Shown: positions 51,126 to 61,378, numbered from the stretch's first letter. The stretch: 64,000 nt of DNA from Bradyrhizobium sp. ISRA464 (GCF_029910095.1 NZ_CP094526.1:4836001-4900000), one strand, 5' to 3'. Made by a program: numbers and translations. Notes: generated by a model from the letters alone, not told the origin.

Positions 51126-52655
51126 CTACTTCGCCATCATATCCCGCAGCGTGGTCTTCAGCACCTTGCCGTAATTGTTCTTCGGCAGCGCATCGAGATA
51201 GATATAGCGCTTCGGCCGCTTGAACCGCGCGATCGAGGCCAGGCAATGCGCATCGAGCTTGCCGTCATCGGCCACGGCGCCGTCCTGTAGCACAACGCAG
51301 GCGACGACGATCTCGCCCCATTCCGGATCTGGCACGCCAATGGCAGAGACCTCGCGGACATCGGGATGGGTCAGCAGGGCTTCCTCGACCTCGCGCGGAT
51401 AGATGTTGGTTCCGCCGGAGATGATCACGTCCTTGGAGCGATCCGACAGGGTGAGGAAGCCGTCCGCGTCGAGGCGCCCGACGTCGCCGGTGCGCAGCCA
51501 GCCATCCTTCAGCGTTTCCGCATTGGCCTTCGGATTGTTCCAGTAGCCGAGCATCACGGTTAAGCCCTTGACCTCGATCTCGCCGGTCTCGCCGGCGGGC
51601 AAGGGATTGCTGTCCTTGTCGGTGATCCGCACGGAGACGACGCTCTGCGCGGTACCCACGGAGGCCAGCCGTTCGAGATAGCGCGGATGGTCGCTGCGCC
51701 GGTGCCAGTCGCGCGAGAGCGCGGTAATGGTCATCGGCGATTCACCCTGGCCGTAGATCTGCACGAAGCGCTGGCCCATGGTCGCGATCGCGTCCCTGAT
51801 GTCGGCAAGATACATCGGCCCGCCGCCATAGATGATGGTGCGCAGCCCCTCGCCGTTCTCGCCGCGCCGCTTCGCCGCGTCGACCAGGCGGCGCACCATG
51901 GTGGGCGCCGCGAACATCACGACATTGTCGAGCTGGCGGCCGAGATTGAGCACCTCGTCCGGATCGAAGCCGCCGGATTGCGGAACGACGTGCCGGCCGC
52001 CCATGCGAACATGCGGGAAATTGTAGAGGCCGGCGCCGTGCGAGATCGGCGCGGCATAGAGCGAGGCATCGTTCGGCGTCGCCGGATCGACGTCGGCGAG
52101 ATAGCACAGCGACATCGCAACGAGGTTGCCGTGGCTCAGCATCACGCCCTTGGGCCGGCCGGTCGTGCCCGACGTGTAGAACAGCCAGGCGAGATCGTCG
52201 GTCTCGCGCGGCAGCGGCGTGGGCAGGCCCTCGCCGTTTCGCATCTTGCGATAGCCATCGCTGTCGACCGAGAGGATGGTCATGCCGGCGGGACAATCGT
52301 CCTTCGCCTCCGTCAGCGCAGCGATCGTGTCGTCGGACACGAAGGCGAGCTTTGCGCCGCCATTACCGCAGATCCACGCCGCCTCGCGGCCGTGCAGCTT
52401 GGCATTGATCGGAATCGCGGCCGCGCCGATCCACCAGATGCCGTAGAGGCATTCGAGATATTGCGTGCAATTGCTGGCAAACAGCGCGACGCGGTCGCCT
52501 TCGGCGATGCCGTAATCGCGCGCCAGCGCCGCCCCGATCGAGGCGGCGCGGCGCGCAAACGTGGCATAATCGGCGTCGAGGTCGAAGCCGGACAGCAGCG
52601 CCGGCGCATCGGGACGCGCCCGCGCCGTCGCTGCCAGCCATTCGGCGATGTTCAT
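51126..52655 (-). CDS. AMP-forming acyl-CoA synthetase
   Basis: This 509-residue ANL enzyme has P-loop FYTSGTTGRPKGVMLSHGN, the adenylation motif QIYGQGESPMT and hinge WLRTGDVGRLDADGFLTLSD. The C-terminal lysine is in KNNYGKVLKTTLRD. It would form an acyl-CoA for the neighbouring dehydrogenase, thiolase and CoA-transferase. The ATG at 52655 (MNIAEWLAATARARP) was chosen; a longer frame to 52760 reads through a family B palindrome. Confidence 0.91.
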   Translation of the reverse strand: MNIAEWLAATARARPDAPALLSGFDLDADYATFARRAASIGAALARDYGIAEGDRVALFASNCTQYLECLYGIWWIGAAAIPINAKLHGREAAWICGNGGAKLAFVSDDTIAALTEAKDDCPAGMTILSVDSDGYRKMRNGEGLPTPLPRETDDLAWLFYTSGTTGRPKGVMLSHGNLVAMSLCYLADVDPATPNDASLYAAPISHGAGLYNFPHVRMGGRHVVPQSGGFDPDEVLNLGRQLDNVVMFAAPTMVRRLVDAAKRRGENGEGLRTIIYGGGPMYLADIRDAIATMGQRFVQIYGQGESPMTITALSRDWHRRSDHPRYLERLASVGTAQSVVSVRITDKDSNPLPAGETGEIEVKGLTVMLGYWNNPKANAETLKDGWLRTGDVGRLDADGFLTLSDRSKDVIISGGTNIYPREVEEALLTHPDVREVSAIGVPDPEWGEIVVACVVLQDGAVADDGKLDAHCLASIARFKRPKRYIYLDALPKNNYGKVLKTTLRDMMAK

Positions 52656-52676
52656 CGCGGTAGCCCCAAGCAAACT

Positions 52677-52764
52677 GTCATGCCCGGGCTTGACCCGGGT
52701 ATCCACGTCTCCGGCGCCACATAGAAGGAAGACGTGGATGGCCGGGTCAAGCCCGGCCACGACG
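52677..52764. repeat. Intergenic palindrome, family B copy
   Basis: GTCATGCCCGGGCTTGACCC and GGCCGGGTCAAGCCCGGCCA form the outer stem, with CCACGTCT / AGACGTGG as inner stem. It lies between the co-directional thiolase and acyl-CoA synthetase genes. The inner module is shared with the copy at 12952. Confidence 0.9.
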
Positions 52765-52781
52765 AATGGAGAGAATGTTGC

Positions 52782-53951
52782 CTACTTCGCAGGCTCAAGG
52801 ATCGAGACGTAGTTGGCGACCGCGGCACCGCCCATGTTGAAGATGCCGCCGAGCTGCGCGTTCTTGAGCTGCATGCCCTCGGGCGCCTGCCCCGTGAGCT
52901 GCATCGCGGTCATGACATGCATCGAGACGCCGGTCGCGCCGATCGGATGGCCCTTGGCCTTGAGACCGCCGGACGGATTGACCGGCAGCTTGCCGTCCTT
53001 CTGGGTCCAGCCTTCCTTGATGGCGCGCGCGCCCTGCCCCTTCGGCGCCAGGCCCATTGCTTCATATTCGATCAGCTCGGCGACCGTGAAGCAGTCATGG
53101 GTCTCGACAAAGGAGAGATCGGAAAGCTGCAGGCCGCCCTTCTCCAGCGCACGCTGCCAGGCGACGGTGCAGCCTTCGAACTGCAGGATGTCGCGCCTGG
53201 ACATCGGCAGGAAATCCTGCGCATGCGCGGTGGCGCGGACGTTCACCGCCTTGCCCATCTTCTTCGCGGTCTCGGCGTCGGTCAGCACCAGCGCCGCGGC
53301 GCCGTCCGACACCAGCGAGCAGTCGGTGCGCTTCAAGGGACCTGCGACATACGGGTTCTTCTCGCTCTCCGAGCGGCAGAACTCGAAGCCGAAATCCTTG
53401 CGCATCTGGGCATAGGGATTGGCGACGCCGTTCTTGTGGTTCTTGGCGGCGATCATCGCCAGCGCGTCAGACTGGTCGCCGTATTTCTGGAAATAGGCCT
53501 GCGCGATCTTGCCGAACACGCCGGCAAAGCCGCCGACCGTGTCGCCGTCCTCAGGCAGGTACGACGCCTTCAGCAGGTTCTTGCCGATCTCCGGGCCCGG
53601 CGTCTGCGTCATCTGCTCGACGCCGACCACCAGCACAAACTTGGCGGCGCCGCACTCGATCGCGCGGATGCCCTGATGCACGGCGGCCGAGCCGGTGGCG
53701 CAGGCGTTCTCGACGCGGGTCGCCGGCTTGAAGCGGAGCTGCGGATCGGCCTGCAGCACCAGCGAGGCCGTAAAGTCCTGCGGCGAGAAGCCCGCGTTGA
53801 AATGGCCGAGCATGATCTCGTCGACGTCGGAGGCGGCAACGCCGGCATCGGCGAGCGCCTCGTTGGCGACCTTGACGACGAGGCTCTCAACCGTCTCTGC
53901 GTCGAATTTACCGAATGGCGTGTGCGCCCAACCCACGATGCTGGCTGTCAT
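52782..53951 (-). CDS. Acetyl-CoA acetyltransferase/thiolase (SCP-x type)
   Basis: This 389-residue thiolase has an intact nucleophilic Cys in RVENACATGSAAV (contrast the Cys-less protein at 47010). The His motif is in FVETHDCFTVAELIEYEAMG and the C-terminal motif is GGLKAKGHPIGATGVS. The layout is of the SCP-x/acetyl-CoA acetyltransferase class that cleaves 3-ketoacyl-CoA. It is upstream of the acyl-CoA synthetase gene, across a family B palindrome. Confidence 0.92.
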   Translation of the reverse strand: MTASIVGWAHTPFGKFDAETVESLVVKVANEALADAGVAASDVDEIMLGHFNAGFSPQDFTASLVLQADPQLRFKPATRVENACATGSAAVHQGIRAIECGAAKFVLVVGVEQMTQTPGPEIGKNLLKASYLPEDGDTVGGFAGVFGKIAQAYFQKYGDQSDALAMIAAKNHKNGVANPYAQMRKDFGFEFCRSESEKNPYVAGPLKRTDCSLVSDGAAALVLTDAETAKKMGKAVNVRATAHAQDFLPMSRRDILQFEGCTVAWQRALEKGGLQLSDLSFVETHDCFTVAELIEYEAMGLAPKGQGARAIKEGWTQKDGKLPVNPSGGLKAKGHPIGATGVSMHVMTAMQLTGQAPEGMQLKNAQLGGIFNMGGAAVANYVSILEPAK

Positions 53952-53994
53952 GGCCGATCTCCCTGTTCCTGTTCGGAATTTATGTAACCTATCT

Positions 53995-54645
53995 TCAGGC
54001 CGCTTTCAGCGATTTCATCGCCCGCGCGCACATGGCGGTTATGCCGGACCAGTTGCCGGCGCGGATGTCGGAGGCCGGGCACAGCCAGGAGCCGCCGACG
54101 GCCAGCACGTTCGGCTCGGCAAGCCAGGTTGCCGCGTTGGCCTCGCCGATCCCGCCGGTCGGGCACACCCTGACATTCGGGAACGGACCGGCCAGCGCCC
54201 GCAGTGCCTTGATACCGCCAGCCTGCTCGGCCGGGAAGAATTTGACCACGTCAAAACCATGCGCCAGGGCCTGCATCAGCTCGGAGGCCGTAGCGATCCC
54301 CGGCGCAAACGGCAGCCGGCTGGCCGTGGCCGCTTTCAACAGCTCGGGCGTCGCGCCCGGGCTGATGCCGAACCTGGCGCCGAGCGCCTCAGCGCGGGCC
54401 AGATCGTCGCCATTGAGGATGGTGCCGATGCCGACGATCGCCTCAGGCACGTCCGCGATGATCGCCTTGGCCGCCTCGACCGCGACCGGAGTACGCAGCG
54501 TCACCTCGAGCGTCCGCACGCCGCCGGCGACCAAGGCCTTCGCAAGCGGCACGGCATCCTCCAGCCGCTCAATGGTCAGCACCGGGATCACGGTGGCTTG
54601 CCGGATCAGCTCGGCGATCTGGCCCTGCTTTGATGTCGCTGTCAT
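53995..54645 (-). CDS. eda: 2-dehydro-3-deoxy-phosphogluconate aldolase (KDPG aldolase)
   Basis: This 216-residue class I aldolase cleaves KDPG to pyruvate and glyceraldehyde-3-phosphate. The Schiff-base lysine is in DVVKFFPAEQAGG and the catalytic Glu in RTLEVTLRTP; GIGTIL and CPTGGIGEANA complete the barrel motifs. The ATG at 54645 overlaps the stop of the KDG kinase gene by 4 bp, so the two are translationally coupled. It is the last gene of the sugar-acid operon. Confidence 0.95.
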   Translation of the reverse strand: MTATSKQGQIAELIRQATVIPVLTIERLEDAVPLAKALVAGGVRTLEVTLRTPVAVEAAKAIIADVPEAIVGIGTILNGDDLARAEALGARFGISPGATPELLKAATASRLPFAPGIATASELMQALAHGFDVVKFFPAEQAGGIKALRALAGPFPNVRVCPTGGIGEANAATWLAEPNVLAVGGSWLCPASDIRAGNWSGITAMCARAMKSLKAA

Positions 54646-55598
54646 GAGGAGGCCTTGCGGGATGTTGAGGGCCGTGGCGCCCGCTTGGGCGGCATGGCGT
54701 AGCGTGGAATGATCGCGCCGGGATAGCACACCACGACCCCGGCGAGGCGATGACCCGCGCGGGCCGCGTCCTCGGGTCCGGCACCGCCGAGACGCGCCGC
54801 GAGGTAGGCGGCGGCAAAGCTGTCACCGGCTGCCGTGGTGTCGACCACCGGCTTGGTCAGCGGCTCCGCCCTCACCTCGCCCGATCCGCCGGCAGAGCGC
54901 AGGATGCAGGCCGGTTCCGCGAGCTTCAGCACCACCTCGGGGCTGGAGATACCGGCAAGCAGGGCTGCGGTGCTCTCGCCAGGATACAGCGGCGCCAGAT
55001 CTTCGGTGGATGCGAGCACGATATCCGCGCCTTCGAACGCGCTGCTGAACACCTTGCGGGCGACATTGAGGTCGGGCCAGCCGCGGGCCCGGAAATTGGT
55101 GTCGAACGCAAACCGGGTGCCCAGCAGTCGCGCGCGTTTCAACGCCGCCATCAGGAGCTCTCGCCCGGCGTCCTGCAGGATGGAGAGCGTGATAGCCGAG
55201 AGATAGACCACGTCATAGCTCGCGAGCGAGTTCAGGATGTCTTCGGTCTCGGGCAGGTCCATCAGGCTGCGCGCGGCCGCGCCGTCGCGCCAATGGAAGA
55301 AGCGCCGCTCGCCCTTGCCGTCGGTCTGGATCAGATACAGTCCCGGCAATTTTCCGGGCAGCCGCGCGACCCGCTTGGTGCCGATGCCCTCCGCGGTCCA
55401 GCCCGCAATCATCTCGTCGCTCAGCGCGTCGTCGCCGAGCACCGTGATGTAGTCGACGTCGACGCCGAGCCGGGACAGATAGACGGCGGTGTTGAGCGTG
55501 TCACCGCCGTAGCCGCGCGAGTACAGGCCGCCGCCCGGACCGCCCTGGGCCTGGCGCAGCTCGATCATGCATTCGCCGATACAGGCAACCCGGGTCAT
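54642..55598 (-). CDS. kdgK: 2-keto-3-deoxygluconate kinase (PfkB family)
   Basis: This 318-residue ribokinase-like enzyme opens with MTRVACIGECMIELRQ, then GGDTLNTAVYLSRLG. It has the PfkB signature VDTTAAGDSFAAAYLAARLG with the catalytic Asp. It phosphorylates KDG to KDPG, handing on to the aldolase encoded directly downstream with a 4-bp overlap. Context, with both a KDPG aldolase and an aldonate-type dehydratase, makes KDG the most likely substrate. Confidence 0.92.
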   Translation of the reverse strand: MTRVACIGECMIELRQAQGGPGGGLYSRGYGGDTLNTAVYLSRLGVDVDYITVLGDDALSDEMIAGWTAEGIGTKRVARLPGKLPGLYLIQTDGKGERRFFHWRDGAAARSLMDLPETEDILNSLASYDVVYLSAITLSILQDAGRELLMAALKRARLLGTRFAFDTNFRARGWPDLNVARKVFSSAFEGADIVLASTEDLAPLYPGESTAALLAGISSPEVVLKLAEPACILRSAGGSGEVRAEPLTKPVVDTTAAGDSFAAAYLAARLGGAGPEDAARAGHRLAGVVVCYPGAIIPRYAMPPKRAPRPSTSRKASS

Positions 55599-55628
55599 CT
55601 CGAAAGCCGCGCTCGCCTGAACAACGCC

Positions 55629-56615
55629 TTAGGCGGCAAATTTGCCGCCAAGCTCGTCCTCGATGTGGATGCGAATGATATCGTCGAACGTCTTCTCGGC
55701 CGTGGTGAAGCCGAGTTTGAGTGCGCGCTCCGTGGCGAAATCGCGCGGCCATCCCGAGACGATGCTGATGATGGTCGGATCGGGCACCCGCTTGATGCGC
55801 GCGGTGACGTTCTTGCCGGCAACGCGCTCCAGCGCCGCGATCTGCTGACCGACGGTGGCTGACAGGCCCGGCATGCTGAGATTGCGGCGCGGGCCCATCG
55901 CGTTGAGGTCCATGGTGCCGGCATGGATCAGGAAGCCGACCGCCGATTTCGGCGAGGCGTACCAATGCCGCACGTCCTCAGAGACCGGCAGGATCGCCTC
56001 CTCGCCCGCGAGCGGCTCGCGGATGATATTGGAGAAGAAGCCGGACGCCGCCTTGTTCGGCCTGCCCGGCCGCACGCAAATCGTCGGCAGGCGGATCGAG
56101 ATTCCGTCAAGCAGGCCCTTGCGGGTGTAGTCGTTGATCAGGAGCTCACAGATCGACTTCTGGGTGCCGTAGCTCGTCAGCGGCGTGTGGAAGAATTCGT
56201 CGCCGATCTTCTCCGGGAACGGTGCGCCGAACACGGCGATCGAGGACGTGAACACCAGCCGCGGCTTGTAGCCGCCACCGACGGCGCGGATCGCATCGAT
56301 CAAATGGCGGGTGCCGTCGAGGTTGATCCGATAGCCCTTGTCGAACTCGGCCTCCGCCTCGCCGGACACGATCGCGGCGAGATGGAAGATCACCTCGGGC
56401 CGCTCGGCGATCAACGGCGCCGCTGCGCCGGCATCGGCGAAATCGGAGGCGACGACGTTGACCGGAATCTGCGCATTCGCCGGCTTGGCCGGCGCCACCA
56501 CGTCCTGCAGCGTCATCCTGGTGATGTCTTGCTTGCCGAGGCGGCCTTCGCGCAGCAGGCGTTCCGTCAGTTTGCGGCCGACCATGCCGGCGGCGCCGAG
56601 GATCAGAATATGCAA
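55629..56615 (-). CDS. denD: SDR-type epimerase/dehydrogenase, D-erythronate dehydrogenase-like
   Basis: This 328-residue extended SDR has the NAD motif ILGAAGMVGRKLTERLL, the Ser (TSSIAVFG) and the YxxxK site in LTSYGTQKSICELLI. Length and blocks (RLPTICVRPGRPNKAASGFF) agree with DenD/uronate-dehydrogenase-like proteins that oxidise the C2 or C1 of sugar acids. Here it probably oxidises the imported sugar or sugar acid ahead of the dehydratase. The denD name rests on overall resemblance only. Confidence 0.75.
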   Translation of the reverse strand: MHILILGAAGMVGRKLTERLLREGRLGKQDITRMTLQDVVAPAKPANAQIPVNVVASDFADAGAAAPLIAERPEVIFHLAAIVSGEAEAEFDKGYRINLDGTRHLIDAIRAVGGGYKPRLVFTSSIAVFGAPFPEKIGDEFFHTPLTSYGTQKSICELLINDYTRKGLLDGISIRLPTICVRPGRPNKAASGFFSNIIREPLAGEEAILPVSEDVRHWYASPKSAVGFLIHAGTMDLNAMGPRRNLSMPGLSATVGQQIAALERVAGKNVTARIKRVPDPTIISIVSGWPRDFATERALKLGFTTAEKTFDDIIRIHIEDELGGKFAA

Positions 56616-56662
56616 GACCCAACTCCTGTTGACCTGGACTTCAGACGCGGGGCCTCAAGTGC

Positions 56663-57586
56663 TCACTCTTTCACGGCTCCCGTCATCGCGGAGACATAAT
56701 GCTCAACGAAGAACGCGTAAAGGATAACCAGCGGCAGCGACCCGCATAGCGCCCCCGCCATCAGGGAACCCCAGCGATAGACGTCCCCGTCGACGAATTC
56801 GTTGACGATGGCGACCGGCACCGTCTTGTTCGGTGTCGATTGCAGGAACGTCAGCGCGTAGATGAACTCGTTCCAGCACAGCGTGAAGCAGAAGATGAAG
56901 GCCGAGATCAGGCCGGGAACGGCGAGCGGCAGCACGATCTTGATCAGGATCTGCCAGCGGCTGGCGCCGTCGATCAGCGCGCATTCCTCGAGCTCGAACG
57001 GGATGGTTTTGAAGTAGCCCATCAGCAGCCAGGTCGAGAACGGGATCAGGATCGTCGGGTAGGTCAGGATCAACGCCAGGGGCGAATCGAACAGGCCGTA
57101 CTGGAATACGACGGTCGCCAGCGGAATGAACAGGATCGACGGCGGCACCAGATAGGCCAGGAAGATCAGGCCGCCGACAATGTTCGCGCCCTTGTAGCGC
57201 AGCCGCACGATCGCATAGGCCGCAAGCACGCTCGCGATGATCGAGAGCACCGTGGCGCCGACCGCAACATACATCGTGTTCCACAACCAGTGCGGATAGT
57301 AGCTCTCGAACAGGAGCTTGTGGATGTGCTTGAAGGTCGGATTCCAGGTCCAGAACGGATTGTACTTGTCGAGGTCGAGCAGCTGGTCGTCCGGCTTCAC
57401 CGCCGTCAGGGCCATCCAGTAGAACGGAAACAGCAGGATAACGACGATGATCGACAGCGGGAGGTAGAGCGTCACGATGCGCCGCGGCACCGACTGCAGG
57501 TAGCTCATGCCCTCGCTGTTGTCGACACGGGAAGGCGTCGACAGGATGGTCTTGAGATCGAACTTCGATGCAGGGAGATCAGTCAT
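56663..57586 (-). CDS. Carbohydrate ABC transporter permease (MalG-like)
   Basis: This 307-residue inner-membrane protein has about six TM segments. The first (VTLYLPLSIIVVILLFPFYW) starts near residue 35. The EAA-type loop is in ECALIDGASRWQILIKIVLP, which contacts the ATPase. It pairs with the permease encoded at 57653. The start lies in a copy of a direct repeat also present at the 3' end of the upstream permease gene (see 57571-57673). Substrate probably a sugar or sugar acid. Confidence 0.92.
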   Translation of the reverse strand: MTDLPASKFDLKTILSTPSRVDNSEGMSYLQSVPRRIVTLYLPLSIIVVILLFPFYWMALTAVKPDDQLLDLDKYNPFWTWNPTFKHIHKLLFESYYPHWLWNTMYVAVGATVLSIIASVLAAYAIVRLRYKGANIVGGLIFLAYLVPPSILFIPLATVVFQYGLFDSPLALILTYPTILIPFSTWLLMGYFKTIPFELEECALIDGASRWQILIKIVLPLAVPGLISAFIFCFTLCWNEFIYALTFLQSTPNKTVPVAIVNEFVDGDVYRWGSLMAGALCGSLPLVILYAFFVEHYVSAMTGAVKE

Positions 57587-57673
57587 TGTTCTCTCCCGAG
57601 CGCGCGCGGGGCCTGCCCCGTTCGCGCAAACAAACGCGCAATACGGCAGGGATCAATCATTGTTCTCTCCCTG
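57571..57673. repeat. Duplicated gene-junction sequence flanking a hairpin
   Basis: On the coding strand, GGGAGAGAACAATGA occurs at the MalG-type gene's ribosome-binding site and start, and again across the MalF-type gene's 3' end, about 77 bp apart. A following GATC...CCCTGC is shared too. Between them lies the hairpin GCGCGCGGGGC/GCCCCGTTCGCGC. A tandem duplication of an original overlapping stop/start junction would explain it. Confidence 0.6.
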
Positions 57674-58600
57674 TTGCCACTTCCTGCGTTGCAGTCCGAA
57701 CCACGAGATCATGATCGCGCCGAGCAGGAACGGGATCATGGCGCTCGAGATCGCGGCACCCTCGCCCAGCTGGCCTCCGATGATCGCGCGTTGATAGGAC
57801 AAGGTCGCCATCAGGTGCGTCGCATTGACAGGGCCACCGCGCGTCATCGCCCAGATGAGCTGGAAATCGGTGAAGGTGAACAGCACCGAGAACGTCATCA
57901 CGACGGCGATGATCGGCGTGAGCAGCGGGTAAGTGATGTGGCGGAACATCTGCCAGGAGCTCGCACCGTCCAGGGTCGCCGCTTCGTAGAGCGACGGCGA
58001 GACCGTTTGCAGACCTGCCAGAAGCGTGATCGCGACAAACGGCACGCCGCGCCAGATATTGGCGAAGATCACGCAGATGCGCGCCCATGTGGGATCACCA
58101 AGGAAGTTGATGTTCTGGCTGATCAGCCCGAGATGCCTCAACGACCAGGAGATGATCGAGAACTGGGAATCGAAGATCCACCAGAAGGCCAATGCCGACA
58201 GCACCGTCGGCACGATGAAGGGAATCAGCACCGCGGCGCGCAACAGCGCCTTGAACGGCATTCGCTCGTTGAGCAGCAGCGCCAGATAGAGGCCGATGGC
58301 GAATTTCAGGGTACTCGCGACGAAGGTGTAAAGCAGCGTGTTGAATACCGAGAGCCAGAATATCCCGTCGTCCCACAGCCACTCGTAATTCTCGAGCCCG
58401 ATGAATATGCCGGCGCGGCCAATACGCGCGTCGGTGAAGGACAGCCAAACGCCGAGACCGAGCGGATAGGCCAGGAACAGGATTAGGAAGGCCATGGCCG
58501 GCAGCATGAACCAGAAGCCGAGCCAGTTCCGGTTGTGCTTCAACTGCTGCCAAGTCGTCGCCTCGCGAATCTGCGGCTTGGCAAGTGCGATATCAGCCAT
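57653..58600 (-). CDS. Sugar ABC transporter permease (MalF-like)
   Basis: This 315-residue inner-membrane protein has six or seven TM segments (WLGFWFMLPAMAFLILFLAY near residue 27). Its EAA loop, SLYEAATLDGASSWQMFRHI, contacts the ATPase. It lies between the binding-protein gene and the second permease gene on the same strand. A perfect hairpin separates it from the binding-protein gene upstream, probably lowering its expression relative to that gene. Confidence 0.92.
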   Translation of the reverse strand: MADIALAKPQIREATTWQQLKHNRNWLGFWFMLPAMAFLILFLAYPLGLGVWLSFTDARIGRAGIFIGLENYEWLWDDGIFWLSVFNTLLYTFVASTLKFAIGLYLALLLNERMPFKALLRAAVLIPFIVPTVLSALAFWWIFDSQFSIISWSLRHLGLISQNINFLGDPTWARICVIFANIWRGVPFVAITLLAGLQTVSPSLYEAATLDGASSWQMFRHITYPLLTPIIAVVMTFSVLFTFTDFQLIWAMTRGGPVNATHLMATLSYQRAIIGGQLGEGAAISSAMIPFLLGAIMISWFGLQRRKWQQGENND

Positions 58601-58624
58601 GGTGATGTCTCGAATCCAGAAAGC

Positions 58625-58648
58625 GCGGACGGCGGCACCGCCGTCCGC
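58625..58648 (-). promoter_or_regulatory. Intercistronic hairpin after the binding-protein gene
   Basis: GCGGACGGCGG (58625-58635) and CCGCCGTCCGC (58638-58648) are perfectly complementary around CA. It starts 16 bp after the binding-protein stop. Such stems between binding-protein and permease genes commonly attenuate downstream expression or protect the 3' end. Confidence 0.65.
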
Positions 58649-58663
58649 TCGACTTATGCAGGC

Positions 58664-59986
58664 TCAGGCGCGATAGATGCGCTTCAATTGCCGTTCGGCT
58701 TCCGTCATGGCCGCCTTGGCATCCTTGGCGCCGGTGCAGTAGTTGGCGAACATGTCGACGACGATGAAGTCGGCGATCGCTGCTTCCGCCTTCTCACCGG
58801 GGGTCCCGATGCCCGAGATCGGCAGCATGCGCTTGCTCGCCTGGGAGAAGACTTGGTTCTTCGGATCTGCAGTCCAGATCGGCGAGTCGTCATAGGCGTT
58901 CAGCGTCTCTGTCAGATAGCCCCGCGCGCCCGTGAGCCATTTGTCGTACTGCTCCTTCTCAAGCATGAACGCGATGAACGCCTTCGCCGCATTCGGGTAC
59001 TTGGTGAAGTTGAACGTCAGCATCGGGGTCAGCAGCTGCATTTCGGCCGGCTTGCCAACCGGACCAACCGGCCACAGCGCGTGATATGTATCTTCGGCGA
59101 GATCCTTCTTCGCTGGATCGTCCTTGGCCGCGACATAGATCGAGATGCCGTTCGAGCTGCAATAGAGGTCACCGGCCAGGAAGGCCTTGTTGTTGGAGGA
59201 ATCGTTCCAGGACGCGACGCCGGGAATGAAAGTCTCAGAAAGCGCCTTGGCATAGTCCAGCGCCTTCATGGTCTCCGGCGAATTGATGATGACCTTGTCG
59301 TTCTTGTCGACCGTATAGGCGCCGTGTCCCCAAAGCACCCAGTGCAACCAGGAATTGGCGTCGCCGGTTGCATGTCCGAGCGCGAAGCCGGCCGGCGTGT
59401 TGTTCTTCTTGAGCGCCTTGCACATCTCGAGGAAGCCCGGGAAATCCTTTGGGAATTCCTTGAAGCCGGCCTTCTCGACGGCCGACTTGCGGTAGGTCAT
59501 GTAGCCGCCCACGGTCGCAATGGGGATGCCGAGCCAGTCATCTCCATGCTTGCAGGTCGTTGCCGGTCCGTCGGCCCATCCGCCGTACTTCTTGCCGAGG
59601 TAATCGGCAACGTCGTTCATCTTCAGGACCTTGGTCGGAAACAGCTGAGGCAGCGCGTGCAGGCCCCAGACCATGTCGAGGCCGGAGCCGGTATTCGCGG
59701 CCACCGACGCCTTTGGCTGCACGTCCTCGAACGACTCGCTGAACACGCTCATCTCGGCGCCGGTCGCCCCCTTGAACGCGGCCACGATGGCATTGAAGGC
59801 GTCATCCTCCGCCGGCACGAAGCGCTTCCAGCGCATCAGGGTGAGCTTGGCGCCGGGCTCCGCCTTCCAGGGCGCGGTCTGCGCCCAGGCCTTGGCGAAA
59901 TCGAGCAGCGCCGGCCCGGTCAACGTGCCGGCCGCGGCCAGCGCAGTGCCGCCCAAAAGCAGCGAGCGGCGAGTCAAATCGTGCAT
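58664..59986 (-). CDS. ABC transporter sugar-binding protein (Tat-exported)
   Basis: This 440-residue periplasmic binding protein has a twin-arginine signal (MHDLTRRSLLLGGTALAAAG, then a long hydrophobic stretch ending near AWAQ at residue 36). It is therefore probably folded before export. The mature sequence is of the carbohydrate (extracellular binding protein family 1) type. It is the second gene of the transporter operon, after the ATPase gene and a palindrome. Confidence 0.88.
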   Translation of the reverse strand: MHDLTRRSLLLGGTALAAAGTLTGPALLDFAKAWAQTAPWKAEPGAKLTLMRWKRFVPAEDDAFNAIVAAFKGATGAEMSVFSESFEDVQPKASVAANTGSGLDMVWGLHALPQLFPTKVLKMNDVADYLGKKYGGWADGPATTCKHGDDWLGIPIATVGGYMTYRKSAVEKAGFKEFPKDFPGFLEMCKALKKNNTPAGFALGHATGDANSWLHWVLWGHGAYTVDKNDKVIINSPETMKALDYAKALSETFIPGVASWNDSSNNKAFLAGDLYCSSNGISIYVAAKDDPAKKDLAEDTYHALWPVGPVGKPAEMQLLTPMLTFNFTKYPNAAKAFIAFMLEKEQYDKWLTGARGYLTETLNAYDDSPIWTADPKNQVFSQASKRMLPISGIGTPGEKAEAAIADFIVVDMFANYCTGAKDAKAAMTEAERQLKRIYRA

Positions 59987-60051
59987 CGTCCTTCCTCCCT
60001 TATGACAGTGTTTTTGTTTTTTGATCTGGCCTGTTAGCCGGCCATTGAGAT

Positions 60052-60152
60052 CATTAGAGCGTTTTCGAGCGAAGTGGTTACCGGTTCGCGCAAAGAAAAC
60101 GCGTCAAAGCTAGAATCTGAAGCTTCGGTTCTGATCGATCAGAACCGAAGCT
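60052..60152. repeat. Palindromic unit with a perfect 32-bp core
   Basis: AGCTTCGGTTCTGATC (60121-60136) is followed immediately by its exact reverse complement GATCAGAACCGAAGCT (60137-60152). The flank TTAGAGCGTTTTCGAGCGAA, with AAAACGCG further in, forms a second imperfect stem. It lies between the ATPase and binding-protein genes of the ABC operon. I recall similar AGAGCGTTTTC units in other Bradyrhizobium genomes. Confidence 0.85.
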
Positions 60153-60161
60153 CCAGGTCAG

Positions 60162-61229
<1,068 letters not shown>

Positions 61230-61378
61230 CCACTACCCTCCTCAAGTTCCCGGCGGCGTACGACGGAGCCGCGACCGCTCTGCTTTTTTCGACCGGCTTC
61301 GCTTTCACGAGGCCCGATTGGACTGGCGTTATTGTCCGCAGTTTGTCCGGGTTTGGCAATCATTCGATTAGCAACAGC

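Noticed and set aside
56840..58486. Long open frame antisense to the two ABC permease genes
   Set aside because: Gln/Arg-rich, with no hydrophobic segments or motif; shadow of the TM-coding genes.
58535..60037. 500-codon open frame antisense to the binding-protein gene
   Set aside because: No family-like sequence, while the opposite strand encodes a complete binding protein with a Tat signal.
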